From ANME-2 cluster archaeon (GTDB taxonomy: Archaea > Halobacteriota > Methanosarcinia > Methanosarcinales > Methanocomedenaceae), in assembly GCA_022353185.1 (NCBI GenBank), contig JAKRWB010000740.1:1-5109 (forward strand): a stretch of DNA of 5,109 nucleotides, read 5' to 3'. The notes beneath the pieces were generated by a model, which saw nothing but the letters and a program-made list of their open reading frames with translations, was not told the origin of the DNA and did no database searches. This document shows positions 1 through 5,097 of the stretch, one piece after another. Each line of letters opens with the position of its first letter. The first letter of the stretch is position 1. The position numbers were made by a program, and so were the translations under genes.

Positions 1-29
1 TAGACTAACTACATTCCGAATGAGGAGAA

Positions 30-334
30 ATGGAAAAAATAGAAAAACAATCTCGTTTAGGGGTGCGAAATAAGAGCCAAAGGTTGAACAATTCTTTGAT
101 TCTGTGACTGTTCTTGACTTCAATTATGAGTGTGCCAGTGTAGCTTCTGTTATTCACAGCAGTTCGATGCGGTCAGGATGTGATATTGGGGTTATGTACT
201 CCCTGATAGCAGCTACGGCATGGATTCATGATAAACATATATTGACAAATGATAACCACTTCAATGTTATCAATTCACTTGGAATAAAAATTGGAAATAA
301 ACAATTCAGTCTTGAAATTATTACAATCAAATAA
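30..334 (+). pseudogene. Decayed PIN-domain (VapC-like) ribonuclease fragment
   Basis: The readable part, from about 83 to 334, carries the C-terminal half of a PIN-domain endoribonuclease of the VapC toxin type: an FFDS-VTVLDF strand, a helix, the segment SLIAATAWIHDKHILTND, then HFNVINSLGIKI. PIN proteins normally have about 130 residues and start with a D-T/S strand that is absent here. Homology continues upstream of the open frame but in another frame. Positions 66-83 read RNKSQR, and from 83 the next frame reads VEQFFDS, so one G appears lost in the AGG-TTG run near 81-85. In intact relatives the residue four before the LIAATA core is a metal-binding Asp or similar (pattern D-x-LIAATA). 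Here that position is Tyr (codon TAC), which is one base from GAC. Frameshift, missing N-terminus and lost acidic residue together suggest a dead gene. No antitoxin gene is visible, though the window starts just upstream. The left boundary is a guess, placed at an ATG at 30. Confidence 0.65.
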
Positions 335-396
335 TTGATTCCTACCCCCTCTTGCCTTCACTCTGCCCAGGTCTGGGTGATGCTATTCAACTACCC

Positions 397-432
397 CTGC
401 CACCGCACCTCGCTAAGGCAGCATGGTGGCAG
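397..432. repeat. 8-bp inverted repeat with 20-nt loop
   Basis: CTGCCACC at 397-404 is exactly complementary to GGTGGCAG at 425-432. An alternative hairpin, ATGGT (423-427) with ACCAT (436-440), shares bases with the right arm, so the two could not form together. This could be a terminator-like stem for the upstream PIN remnant, a structured transcript, or chance. No T-rich tract follows it directly, which argues against a simple terminator. Confidence 0.3.
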
Positions 433-490
433 CCGACCATATGGATTCATATAAACTTCGAACCGAAAAACTCTTGGCAGAAACGCCAAC

Positions 491-498
491 ATTAAAAT
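491..498 (+). promoter_or_regulatory. TATA-like box for the DUF445 gene
   Basis: The A/T-rich element ATTAAAAT is centred about 29 bases before the ATG at 524, the spacing expected between an archaeal TATA box and its transcription start. The start would then fall at or next to the ATG, giving a leaderless mRNA. This fits the lack of a Shine-Dalgarno site before 524. A second A/T-rich run at about 508-517 lies too close to the ATG to act as its TATA box. Confidence 0.35.
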
Positions 499-523
499 AG
501 TCAACGGATAAATATTTGACCTG

Positions 524-1114
524 ATGGACTATAGTTTATTACTTTTCCCCACAGTCGGCGGCCTCATAGGTTATACCACCAACTACATAGCAGTCAAGAT
601 GCTCTTCCGCCCCCATAAACCCATAGGTATAGGACCACTAAAGGTACAGGGGGTACTACCCAAACGCCGCAACGACATCGCAACCAGCATCGCTGCAACA
701 GTGGAAGAAGAACTGATATCAATTAAAGACTTGACCGTGATATTAAAGAACCTCGACCTCGGCTCCGAAATAGATGGTATGGTCGATGATTTCTTCAAGA
801 CTTCAGACTATGAAGGTAAAAGCGAAATACTCTCGAAAATAAACGTAACCATCAATGCCTACATGCGCTCGAAAGTGAAAAAGTCACTCAACAAGAACAA
901 AGAAGGACTCATCACTGAATTTATCCGCAGGATAGAGGGTGAAGTGGACTTCAAAGACATAATTGAGAAAAAAATCGACGGCTATGACCTGAACCAGCTG
1001 GAAAATATAGTCATGAGGGTATCATCCAATGAACTACGTTACATCACCATTATCGGCGGCGTACTCGGCTTTATGGTAGGGTTGGTCCAGATGTTTATCT
1101 TTATGATGATGTAA
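524..1114 (+). CDS. DUF445 family membrane protein (short archaeal form)
   Basis: This 196-residue protein belongs to the DUF445 family (related to Bacillus YheB), whose biochemical function is unknown. The family signature is at the N-terminus: a hydrophobic segment at about residues 4-26 containing GGLIGYTTNYIAVKMLF, then RPH (29-31), a GxGPLKVQGVLPKRR block (36-49), and a helix DIATSIAATVEEELI. A second hydrophobic segment at about 173-196 (IIGGVLGFMVGLVQ) closes the protein, as in other members. The charged middle (about 60-170) is probably helical and extramembrane. YheB-like bacterial members are roughly twice as long, so this is a compact version with both conserved ends intact. The ATG at 524 is chosen because an in-frame stop lies at 509-511, leaving only CTG at 521 as an alternative. 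No Shine-Dalgarno site is seen. The gene stands alone and converges on the HTH gene, with 42 bases between the stops. Confidence 0.92.
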   Translation: MDYSLLLFPTVGGLIGYTTNYIAVKMLFRPHKPIGIGPLKVQGVLPKRRNDIATSIAATVEEELISIKDLTVILKNLDLGSEIDGMVDDFFKTSDYEGKSEILSKINVTINAYMRSKVKKSLNKNKEGLITEFIRRIEGEVDFKDIIEKKIDGYDLNQLENIVMRVSSNELRYITIIGGVLGFMVGLVQMFIFMMM

Positions 1115-1138
1115 AAGGAGGTAGATAAAGCCCCCTTT
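1114..1138 (+). terminator. Imperfect hairpin between convergent genes
   Basis: AAAGGAGG (1114-1121) can pair with CCCCCTTT (1131-1138) around a 9-base loop, with a single A-C mismatch. It begins at the stop codon of the DUF445 gene and lies in the 42-base gap between convergent genes, where a transcription end is expected. Archaeal termination relies mainly on T tracts, and no long one follows, so the assignment is weak. Confidence 0.3.
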
Positions 1139-1156
1139 CATAAAGAATATTGGACT

Positions 1157-1378
1157 TTATTCACCCTCGTCCTCGGTACGCTCCTTAGTTGTCTCAACGG
1201 AATATTTTTTGAGCAACATGATTTCTTCGAAAGTAGGTTCTTCTGTTTTATTGATAGCTCTTAAACGCTCCTCATCTATACCGGTTGCTTTGCTTATCTC
1301 TTCATATGTGAACCTGAATTTATGCATCAATTCTTTCAAATACCGTTTGAATTTAAGTCGTGATCTGGATAATGTCAT
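1157..1378 (-). CDS. Small helix-turn-helix protein
   Basis: This is a 73-residue protein with a basic N-terminus (residues 1-21, rich in Arg and Lys), a probable helix-turn-helix at about 23-58, and a very acidic tail (TEDEGE). The core TYEEISKATGIDEERLRAI has the spacing of an Xre/Cro-like or related HTH: a first helix EEISKATG, a turn at GID, and a recognition helix EERLRAINK. It is followed by PTFEEIMLLKKY, which resembles the third and fourth helices of that fold. It probably binds DNA as a small transcription factor; the target is unknown. The ATG is strongly supported by AGGAGG (plus-strand 1385-1390) six bases upstream, the best ribosome binding site in the window. It lies 102 bases downstream of the pantoate kinase gene on the same strand. 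It could be the last gene of that transcript, or be transcribed from its own promoter in the gap. Confidence 0.78.
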   Translation of the reverse strand: MTLSRSRLKFKRYLKELMHKFRFTYEEISKATGIDEERLRAINKTEEPTFEEIMLLKKYSVETTKERTEDEGE

Positions 1379-1384
1379 TTTTGT

Positions 1385-1390
1385 CCTCCT
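1385..1390 (-). promoter_or_regulatory. Strong Shine-Dalgarno site for the HTH gene
   Basis: On the minus strand this reads AGGAGG, separated by six bases (ACAAAA) from the ATG whose first base is 1378. It fixes the start of the HTH gene. It also stands out because several neighbouring genes have no such site. Confidence 0.8.
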
Positions 1391-1430
1391 GATATGCTGT
1401 GAATATTCAACCCACTATGTACGGTTCACG

Positions 1431-1441
1431 TAAATAATTAA
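1431..1441 (-). promoter_or_regulatory. Possible TATA box for the HTH gene
   Basis: On the minus strand this reads TTAATTATTTA. A start of transcription about 26 bases downstream would fall near 1409, giving a leader of about 30 bases that includes the Shine-Dalgarno site. The element is A/T-rich but not a perfect match to an archaeal TATA box. It is the main reason to think the HTH gene may not depend only on the coaBC-pantoate kinase transcript. Confidence 0.35.
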
Positions 1442-1480
1442 TCTATCGATGAAATCTACACCATTCGATCAAAACGTAAG

Positions 1481-2323
1481 TTAGTGAGCCCCCACAAATC
1501 CGATGCGACTGTGTCCAATCTCACCGAATTCCTCCAAAACCTCGCCGCCTCCCAGCGCAAAAACAGTATCCCCCAGCATAGCCATACTGGCCATCCCGCC
1601 ATGTGACTCCACAGCTTCCACCGCATCAAAGGCACGGCTACTGATAAGCCCGGTCTCAACGGCAAACTGCCTGGACAATGACATGAAATGCTCCAGTCCC
1701 GGTCGTTTTTGCAGCGACTTTAATGCCTCCACCCCCATCTTGTTAACGCGCTGCATGGTCATCTCCTCATCCAAAATTGATGCCGTGGAAATCTCGCCCA
1801 GGCACACCCAGGAAATTTCACAAGGCTGCACAGGTATCCGTTGCGTAACACCCACGCCAGGCGCTCCGGGTGCAGTCCGCATCACCAGCCCCCCGGCACA
1901 CTGTCCAGCCACATCTCCCATCCCTGTCCTGTTCACCACTTCAGCACAATGGGCCACTGCCGCCACGTCCCGTTTGCTCATGCCAGCACCATATACCTGT
2001 GTAACTGCAAAGCCGGCAGCCAATGCCGCAGCCCCGCTCACCCCGAACCCGAAACCCGGCATGACATCCGAGATTAGGTTAATGGAAAAAGGTGGTCTGT
2101 CCGTCCCCAGCAGTTCAGTTAACACATACTCGACCGTAGGAAAATCCGTGTGCTCACCGTTCAATGTGATGGCAGATACAAAAGAATTGGTATCAATTTC
2201 AGCCCTGATGCCGGCTTCAAGACACAGCCCGCACCCGAGCGAACCTGCCCTTAACGGTTCAGAATTGGGGATTACCGAAAAAAAACCTGTGATATGGGCC
2301 GGGGCAAAAGCACTGCCCATCAT
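1481..2323 (-). CDS. pok: Pantoate kinase (archaeal PoK, GHMP family)
   Basis: Pantoate kinase uses ATP to phosphorylate pantoate to 4-phosphopantoate, the archaeal route toward CoA that replaces bacterial PanC/CoaA. It acts in the cytoplasm. The 280-residue protein has the GHMP-kinase pattern in order. An N-terminal strand FAPAHITGFF spans residues 6-15. AGSLGCGLCL is at about 26-35. The phosphate-binding motif 2, PGFGFGVSGAAAL, is at about 89-101. NRTGMGDVAGQCAGG follows at 131-145, then RTAPGAPG at 149-156. The C-terminal motif 3, HGGMASMAMLGDTVFAL, is at 241-257. The arrangement TGMGDVAGQ-GG-R-PGAPG is characteristic of archaeal PoK rather than of homoserine or mevalonate kinase. The ATG at 2323 overlaps the coaBC stop by four bases (ATGA) and has GAGGT (plus-strand 2330-2334) six bases upstream. 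A second ATG follows immediately. The overlap implies translational coupling with CoaBC, a later enzyme of the same pathway. Confidence 0.94.
   Translation of the reverse strand: MMGSAFAPAHITGFFSVIPNSEPLRAGSLGCGLCLEAGIRAEIDTNSFVSAITLNGEHTDFPTVEYVLTELLGTDRPPFSINLISDVMPGFGFGVSGAAALAAGFAVTQVYGAGMSKRDVAAVAHCAEVVNRTGMGDVAGQCAGGLVMRTAPGAPGVGVTQRIPVQPCEISWVCLGEISTASILDEEMTMQRVNKMGVEALKSLQKRPGLEHFMSLSRQFAVETGLISSRAFDAVEAVESHGGMASMAMLGDTVFALGGGEVLEEFGEIGHSRIGFVGAH
2320..2323 (-). promoter_or_regulatory. ATGA stop-start overlap coupling coaBC to pantoate kinase
   Basis: On the minus strand the coaBC stop TGA (2322-2320) lies inside the pantoate kinase start ATG (2323-2321), giving ATGA. A GAGGT ribosome binding site for the kinase lies within the last codons of coaBC (2334-2330). 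This is the usual layout for translational coupling and shows the two genes share one mRNA. Confidence 0.85.
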
Positions 2324-3546
2324 CCGGAAACCTCAAGGTACCTGTCCAGTATGGAACCGGCAATAACCTGTTTATTCCCGGTCACAGGGCCCGTTACAAT
2401 ACCACTGGACTCCAACAGATATACAGTATTATCCTCAGTACCCATGCCACTTACGCCCACATCATTGGCAACCACCATCACAAGACCGTACCTGTCCATA
2501 AGGTTCCTGGCGCTTTTGAGCAGTTCATCCCTGCTCACGTTTGTTTCAGCCTTGAATCCTATCATGTCCAAATCAGGATAGTGCCCCCTAACCGTTTGCA
2601 GCAATTTACCGGTGGGCCGAAGGGTCAGGGTAATCCCATCCTTCCCCGACTTTATCTTATCATTCAGGGGCTCAATCGTATAATCAGATACAGCCGCAGA
2701 ACTGATGAGCATTTCACATCCCTTCTCAATCTCATCAAGCACGCAGCGGGTCATATCCTCAGCAGATTCGGCCGCTACTTCTGTAATGCCAGCGCCGGGC
2801 AAGCCCGGTGGAACGGGTTGTACCAGTGTCACATCCGCTCCCCTGCGGTATGCTTCCAGTGCCAGTGCTATACCAGTCCGCCCTGACGAGCGGTTGGTCA
2901 AAATCCTGATAGGGTCAATACGTTCTACGGTCCCGCCGCCGGTTATGACCACTTTCCTGCCTTCCATACTGCCGCCGCCCAGCAGGCGCTCAACCTCCAG
3001 TACAATATCTTCATTAGAGGCTATCTTGGCAGTCTTTTCAGCCAAAACCGGGTCCAATATGTGTACCCTCATCTGTTTTAGTTTCTCGATATTCTCCAGC
3101 ACACCCGGGTGGCTGTACATGGAACCATGCATTGCAGGAACCACCATTATCGGCACACTGCATCCCAATGCCGTAGTAGCGAAAGTGGTGGGCAGCGTAT
3201 CATCGATTCCCAATGCCATCTTGCCTATAGTATTTGCCGTACACGGGGTAACCAGCAGCAGGTCGGCCACGCCGTCCTCGCCGCAATATTCCACATGCTC
3301 CACCGCCCCCGTTATCCTGGTTATGACCGGCTGTCCTGTGGCATAATGCAGGGCATCCGGGTGGATGATACCCTGTGCCGCCTCGCTCATCACCGCCCTG
3401 ACACTGGCACCGCGGCGTATCAGTTCCCTGGCCAGTTCAATCGTACGCACGGCTGCGATGCTGCCTGTTACCGCCAGTACGATGGTCTTGTCCCTGAGCG
3501 AGTCCGATGAGGTCCTGGTCAGCAGAAATGTGGGATGGTTGTTCAT
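2320..3546 (-). CDS. coaBC: Bifunctional CoaBC: phosphopantothenate-cysteine ligase / phosphopantothenoylcysteine decarboxylase
   Basis: CoaBC ligates cysteine to 4'-phosphopantothenate (CoaB, nucleotide-dependent) and decarboxylates the product to 4'-phosphopantetheine (CoaC, FMN-dependent). From the ATG it has 408 residues, normal for archaeal CoaBC. The CoaC half shows VTGSIAA (about 27-33), the catalytic His in AVEHV (84), PCTANTIGKMALGI (101-114) and PAMHGSMY (137-144). The archaeal PAMH stands where bacterial enzymes have P-x-MN. The CoaB half starts near 195 with KVVITGGGTVERIDPIRI (198-215), then TNRSSGRTG (217-225), ISSAAVSDY (281-289), the lysine segment NDKIKSGK (295-302), IGFKAET (329-335) and VANDVG (359-364). 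The frame can be extended to a TTG at 3579. I prefer ATG 3546 because the N-terminus then begins MNNHPTFLL, close to the HPT-x-LL start I recall for Methanocaldococcus CoaBC. Neither start has a Shine-Dalgarno site. The gene lies 44 bases after the metallopeptidase stop and overlaps pantoate kinase by four bases. Confidence 0.96.
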   Translation of the reverse strand: MNNHPTFLLTRTSSDSLRDKTIVLAVTGSIAAVRTIELARELIRRGASVRAVMSEAAQGIIHPDALHYATGQPVITRITGAVEHVEYCGEDGVADLLLVTPCTANTIGKMALGIDDTLPTTFATTALGCSVPIMVVPAMHGSMYSHPGVLENIEKLKQMRVHILDPVLAEKTAKIASNEDIVLEVERLLGGGSMEGRKVVITGGGTVERIDPIRILTNRSSGRTGIALALEAYRRGADVTLVQPVPPGLPGAGITEVAAESAEDMTRCVLDEIEKGCEMLISSAAVSDYTIEPLNDKIKSGKDGITLTLRPTGKLLQTVRGHYPDLDMIGFKAETNVSRDELLKSARNLMDRYGLVMVVANDVGVSGMGTEDNTVYLLESSGIVTGPVTGNKQVIAGSILDRYLEVSG

Positions 3547-3590
3547 AATTGCACTCTGTTTGTCTGGTAGATTATTCAATGTTTTGCTAT

Positions 3591-4169
3591 TTACTGCATC
3601 TCATCCTCTGATATGTCGTTCTTTTCCAGTTCTTTACATATCAGGAATCCTCTTGCCCGCTCAGTGTATTTGTATTCATTCACCTTGTTCCAGAACTTCC
3701 GGGAATGGTTGGGGTGTTCCAGATGTGTTATCTCATGCATGATTACGTAATCCAGCACCCATCTCGGCATTTCAGCCAGCTCGTGGGAAATACGTATGCT
3801 ACCTCTTGCAGGGGTGCAGCTTCCACGGCGGGTATTCTGGTTGGTAACATATTTGATGGAGACAATTTTGAGCTGGCCGTTGAAATAGTGACGGTTGAAC
3901 TCATCAGCACGTTTTTCCAGGTAATCGTCGTCATTGAGAGCCTTGCGGGTCCGTTTATTCTCAACCTTTGTCTTCATCTTATGGATGAGCTCTGACTCTT
4001 TTGTTTCACTTAATCCGGCAGGCATATACACGACCAATGTGTTGCCGTTCAGTTTTGCCTGAATCGTCTTTTTCCTGCGTTTACTTCTGATAATCTGGAC
4101 ATTCAATTCATTACTCGTCATGTTCAAACCCAATAGAACCGAACAATTTCGATGAGTATATGTATCCAT
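3591..4169 (-). CDS. YgjP/DUF45-type zinc metallopeptidase (WLM-like)
   Basis: This 192-residue protein is a member of the YgjP-like DUF45 (M48-like gluzincin) family. The N-terminal part (about 22-72) is the family's beta-rich segment, starting with IIRSKRRKKTI (26-36) and including TLVVYMPAGLSE. The conserved block YVTNQNTRRGSCTPARGSI spans 107-125, followed by IRISHELAEMPRWVLDYV. The zinc site is HEITH (145-149), with a third histidine in EHPNHSRKFW; H155 is the family-typical ligand, and H152 is also present. The catalytic machinery therefore looks intact. The substrate of archaeal members is unknown. There is no signal peptide or membrane segment, so it should be cytoplasmic. The start is uncertain: ATG 4169 has a TATA-like element 28 bases upstream and no Shine-Dalgarno site, while ATG 4121 (residue 17) begins just before the conserved domain. 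It is upstream of coaBC on the same strand and divergent from ftr. Confidence 0.93.
   Translation of the reverse strand: MDTYTHRNCSVLLGLNMTSNELNVQIIRSKRRKKTIQAKLNGNTLVVYMPAGLSETKESELIHKMKTKVENKRTRKALNDDDYLEKRADEFNRHYFNGQLKIVSIKYVTNQNTRRGSCTPARGSIRISHELAEMPRWVLDYVIMHEITHLEHPNHSRKFWNKVNEYKYTERARGFLICKELEKNDISEDEMQ
4155..4165 (+). promoter_or_regulatory. TATA-like element upstream of ftr
   Basis: The segment AGTATATGTAT lies about 40 bases before the ftr ATG. A start of transcription near 4186 would give a leader of roughly 15 bases that just includes the GAGGG site at 4189-4193. The minus strand reads ATACATATACT, so the same element could serve the metallopeptidase gene if that gene begins at ATG 4121. 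It lies inside the metallopeptidase reading frame if ATG 4169 is used. Confidence 0.35.
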
Positions 4170-4188
4170 CGGTAAAATCAGTTACCTA

Positions 4189-4193
4189 GAGGG
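4189..4193 (+). promoter_or_regulatory. Shine-Dalgarno site of ftr
   Basis: GAGGG at 4189-4193 is followed by a seven-base A/T spacer and the ATG at 4201. This supports the chosen start of ftr. Confidence 0.65.
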
Positions 4194-4201
4194 ATTTTTA
4201 A
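4194..4201 (-). promoter_or_regulatory. TATA-like box for metallopeptidase gene, overlapping ftr start
   Basis: On the minus strand this reads TTAAAAAT, centred about 28 bases before the ATG at 4169. That spacing would place the transcription start on the ATG itself and give a leaderless mRNA. It overlaps the ftr spacer and the first base of its start codon, so the two divergent genes would compete for the same few bases. It is only a sequence-level guess. Confidence 0.3.
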
Positions 4202-5097
4202 TGGAATTGAATGGAGTAGAAATAGAAGACACATTTGCTGAAGCATTTCCGATAAAGATTGCAAGGGTATTGATAACCGGAGCCACCGAGCGCTGGGCTC
4301 TTGTAGCAGCAAGAGAGGCTACAGGATTTGGAACATCAGTAATTGCATGTCCGGCAGAAGCAGGTATTGAAAAAGTGGTAGGCGGAGATGAAACACCTGA
4401 CGGCAGGCCTGGTGTGTACATCCAGATATGTTCATTCGGGTTCAAGAGCCTTGATGAACAATTGCTTAACAGGCTGGGACAGTGCGTATTGACCGCACCA
4501 ACCGCCCACGTGTACAACGGACTGCCCGACGCTGAAAAGCAGTTCGATATAGGGTTCAAACTCAAGTTCTTTGGCGATGGCATGGAATCTGAGTTGGAAG
4601 TGGGCGGACGCAAAGCATACAAAATCCCTATGATGGAAGGCGATTTTATCGCTGAGCATAGCATCGGTGGAGTGGCTGGTATTGCAGGCGGTAATTTCTT
4701 CATGTTAGCCGAGAACCAGATGGCAGCACTGGCTGCAGCCGAGGCTGCTGTTGATGCTATCGACAAAGTAGACGGCGTCATAACTCCCTTCCCTGGTGGT
4801 ATAGTGGCAAGCGGTTCAAAGGTTGGGGCCAATAAGTACTCGTTCATGAAGGCTACCAGCAATGAGAAGTTCTCACCCAGTATCAAAGATAAGGTTGAGG
4901 GCAGCAATGTACCAGCTGATGTGAACGGTATCTACGAGATTGTTATCAACGGACTGGATGAGAAAGTCATTTCACAAGCAATGCTGGCAGGTATCAAGGC
5001 CGCGGTAATGATACCCGGTGTCAAAAAGATATCAGCAGGCAACTTCGGTGGAAACCTGGGTCCGTACAAGTTCAATCTGCACGATATAGTAAAGTGA
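4201..5097 (+). CDS. ftr: Formylmethanofuran:tetrahydromethanopterin formyltransferase
   Basis: Ftr moves the formyl group between formylmethanofuran and N5 of tetrahydromethanopterin (tetrahydrosarcinapterin in Methanosarcinales). This is the second step of CO2 reduction to methane; the reaction runs backwards in methylotrophic and methane-oxidising archaea. It is soluble and needs no bound cofactor. The 298 residues match the usual 296-298. Conserved family blocks run end to end: NGVEIEDTFAEAFPIK (4-19), CPAEAGIE (50-57), ETPDGRPGVYIQIC (64-77), GQCVLTAPT (93-101), NGLPDAEKQF (106-115), GFKLKFFGDG (118-127), AGIAGGNFF (159-167), TPFPGGIVASGSK (195-207), GANKYSF (209-215), PADVNGIYEIVINGLDE (238-254) and PGVKKISAGNFGGNLG (272-287). 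No truncation or frameshift is seen. The wording is closest, from memory, to Methanosarcinales sequences. The ATG is supported by a GAGGG site seven bases upstream. The gene is divergent from the metallopeptidase-CoA cluster and appears to be transcribed separately. Confidence 0.97.
   Translation: MELNGVEIEDTFAEAFPIKIARVLITGATERWALVAAREATGFGTSVIACPAEAGIEKVVGGDETPDGRPGVYIQICSFGFKSLDEQLLNRLGQCVLTAPTAHVYNGLPDAEKQFDIGFKLKFFGDGMESELEVGGRKAYKIPMMEGDFIAEHSIGGVAGIAGGNFFMLAENQMAALAAAEAAVDAIDKVDGVITPFPGGIVASGSKVGANKYSFMKATSNEKFSPSIKDKVEGSNVPADVNGIYEIVINGLDEKVISQAMLAGIKAAVMIPGVKKISAGNFGGNLGPYKFNLHDIVK

Larger units (their letters stand above)
335..523. other. Non-coding gap between PIN remnant and DUF445 gene
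   Basis: This stretch has no convincing gene. It begins with a pyrimidine-rich run (about 339-368), contains a small CCCA/TGGG inverted repeat (366-369 with 374-377) and an 8-bp inverted repeat (397-404 with 425-432), and ends with a TATA-like element ahead of the DUF445 gene. A 25-codon open frame at 423-500 starts with ATG and reads plausibly as peptide, but it has no Shine-Dalgarno site and no recognisable family. Nothing here looks like a tRNA. Confidence 0.5.

Noticed and set aside
20..107. A short frame (ATG at 30 to TGA at 105-107) preceded by GAGGAG, considered as a separate 25-residue gene
   Set aside because: The purine run is only two bases from the ATG, and the end of the frame (RNKSQR) continues into PIN homology in the next frame. 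It is more likely the frameshifted upstream part of the PIN remnant.
1115..1125. Strong Shine-Dalgarno-like AAAGGAGGTAG after the DUF445 stop
   Set aside because: No ATG, GTG or TTG with a usable frame follows within normal spacing. The sequence is better read as the left arm of a weak hairpin.
1440..1458. Direct repeat AATCTA (1440-1445 and 1453-1458) around an ATCGAT palindrome
   Set aside because: It was considered as an operator for the HTH protein, but six-base repeats in A/T-rich DNA are common and no further copies or symmetry support it.
1503..2366. A 287-codon open frame on the plus strand opposite pantoate kinase
   Set aside because: It is rich in Ser, Pro, Thr and Ala with no recognisable motif, and lies antisense to a gene with clear GHMP-kinase motifs. 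It is a shadow of that gene's codon use.
2705..3346. A 213-codon open frame on the plus strand opposite coaBC
   Set aside because: It has low-complexity Ser/Pro/Thr-rich content and no family resemblance. The opposite strand has full-length CoaBC homology.
3109..3742. Several plus-strand frames of 96-133 codons opposite coaBC and the metallopeptidase
   Set aside because: They overlap each other and real genes, have no ribosome binding sites and show no recognisable domains.
4182..4907. A 241-codon open frame on the minus strand opposite ftr
   Set aside because: Its composition is Ser/Pro/Ala-rich and featureless, and the plus strand encodes an intact Ftr with conserved blocks throughout.
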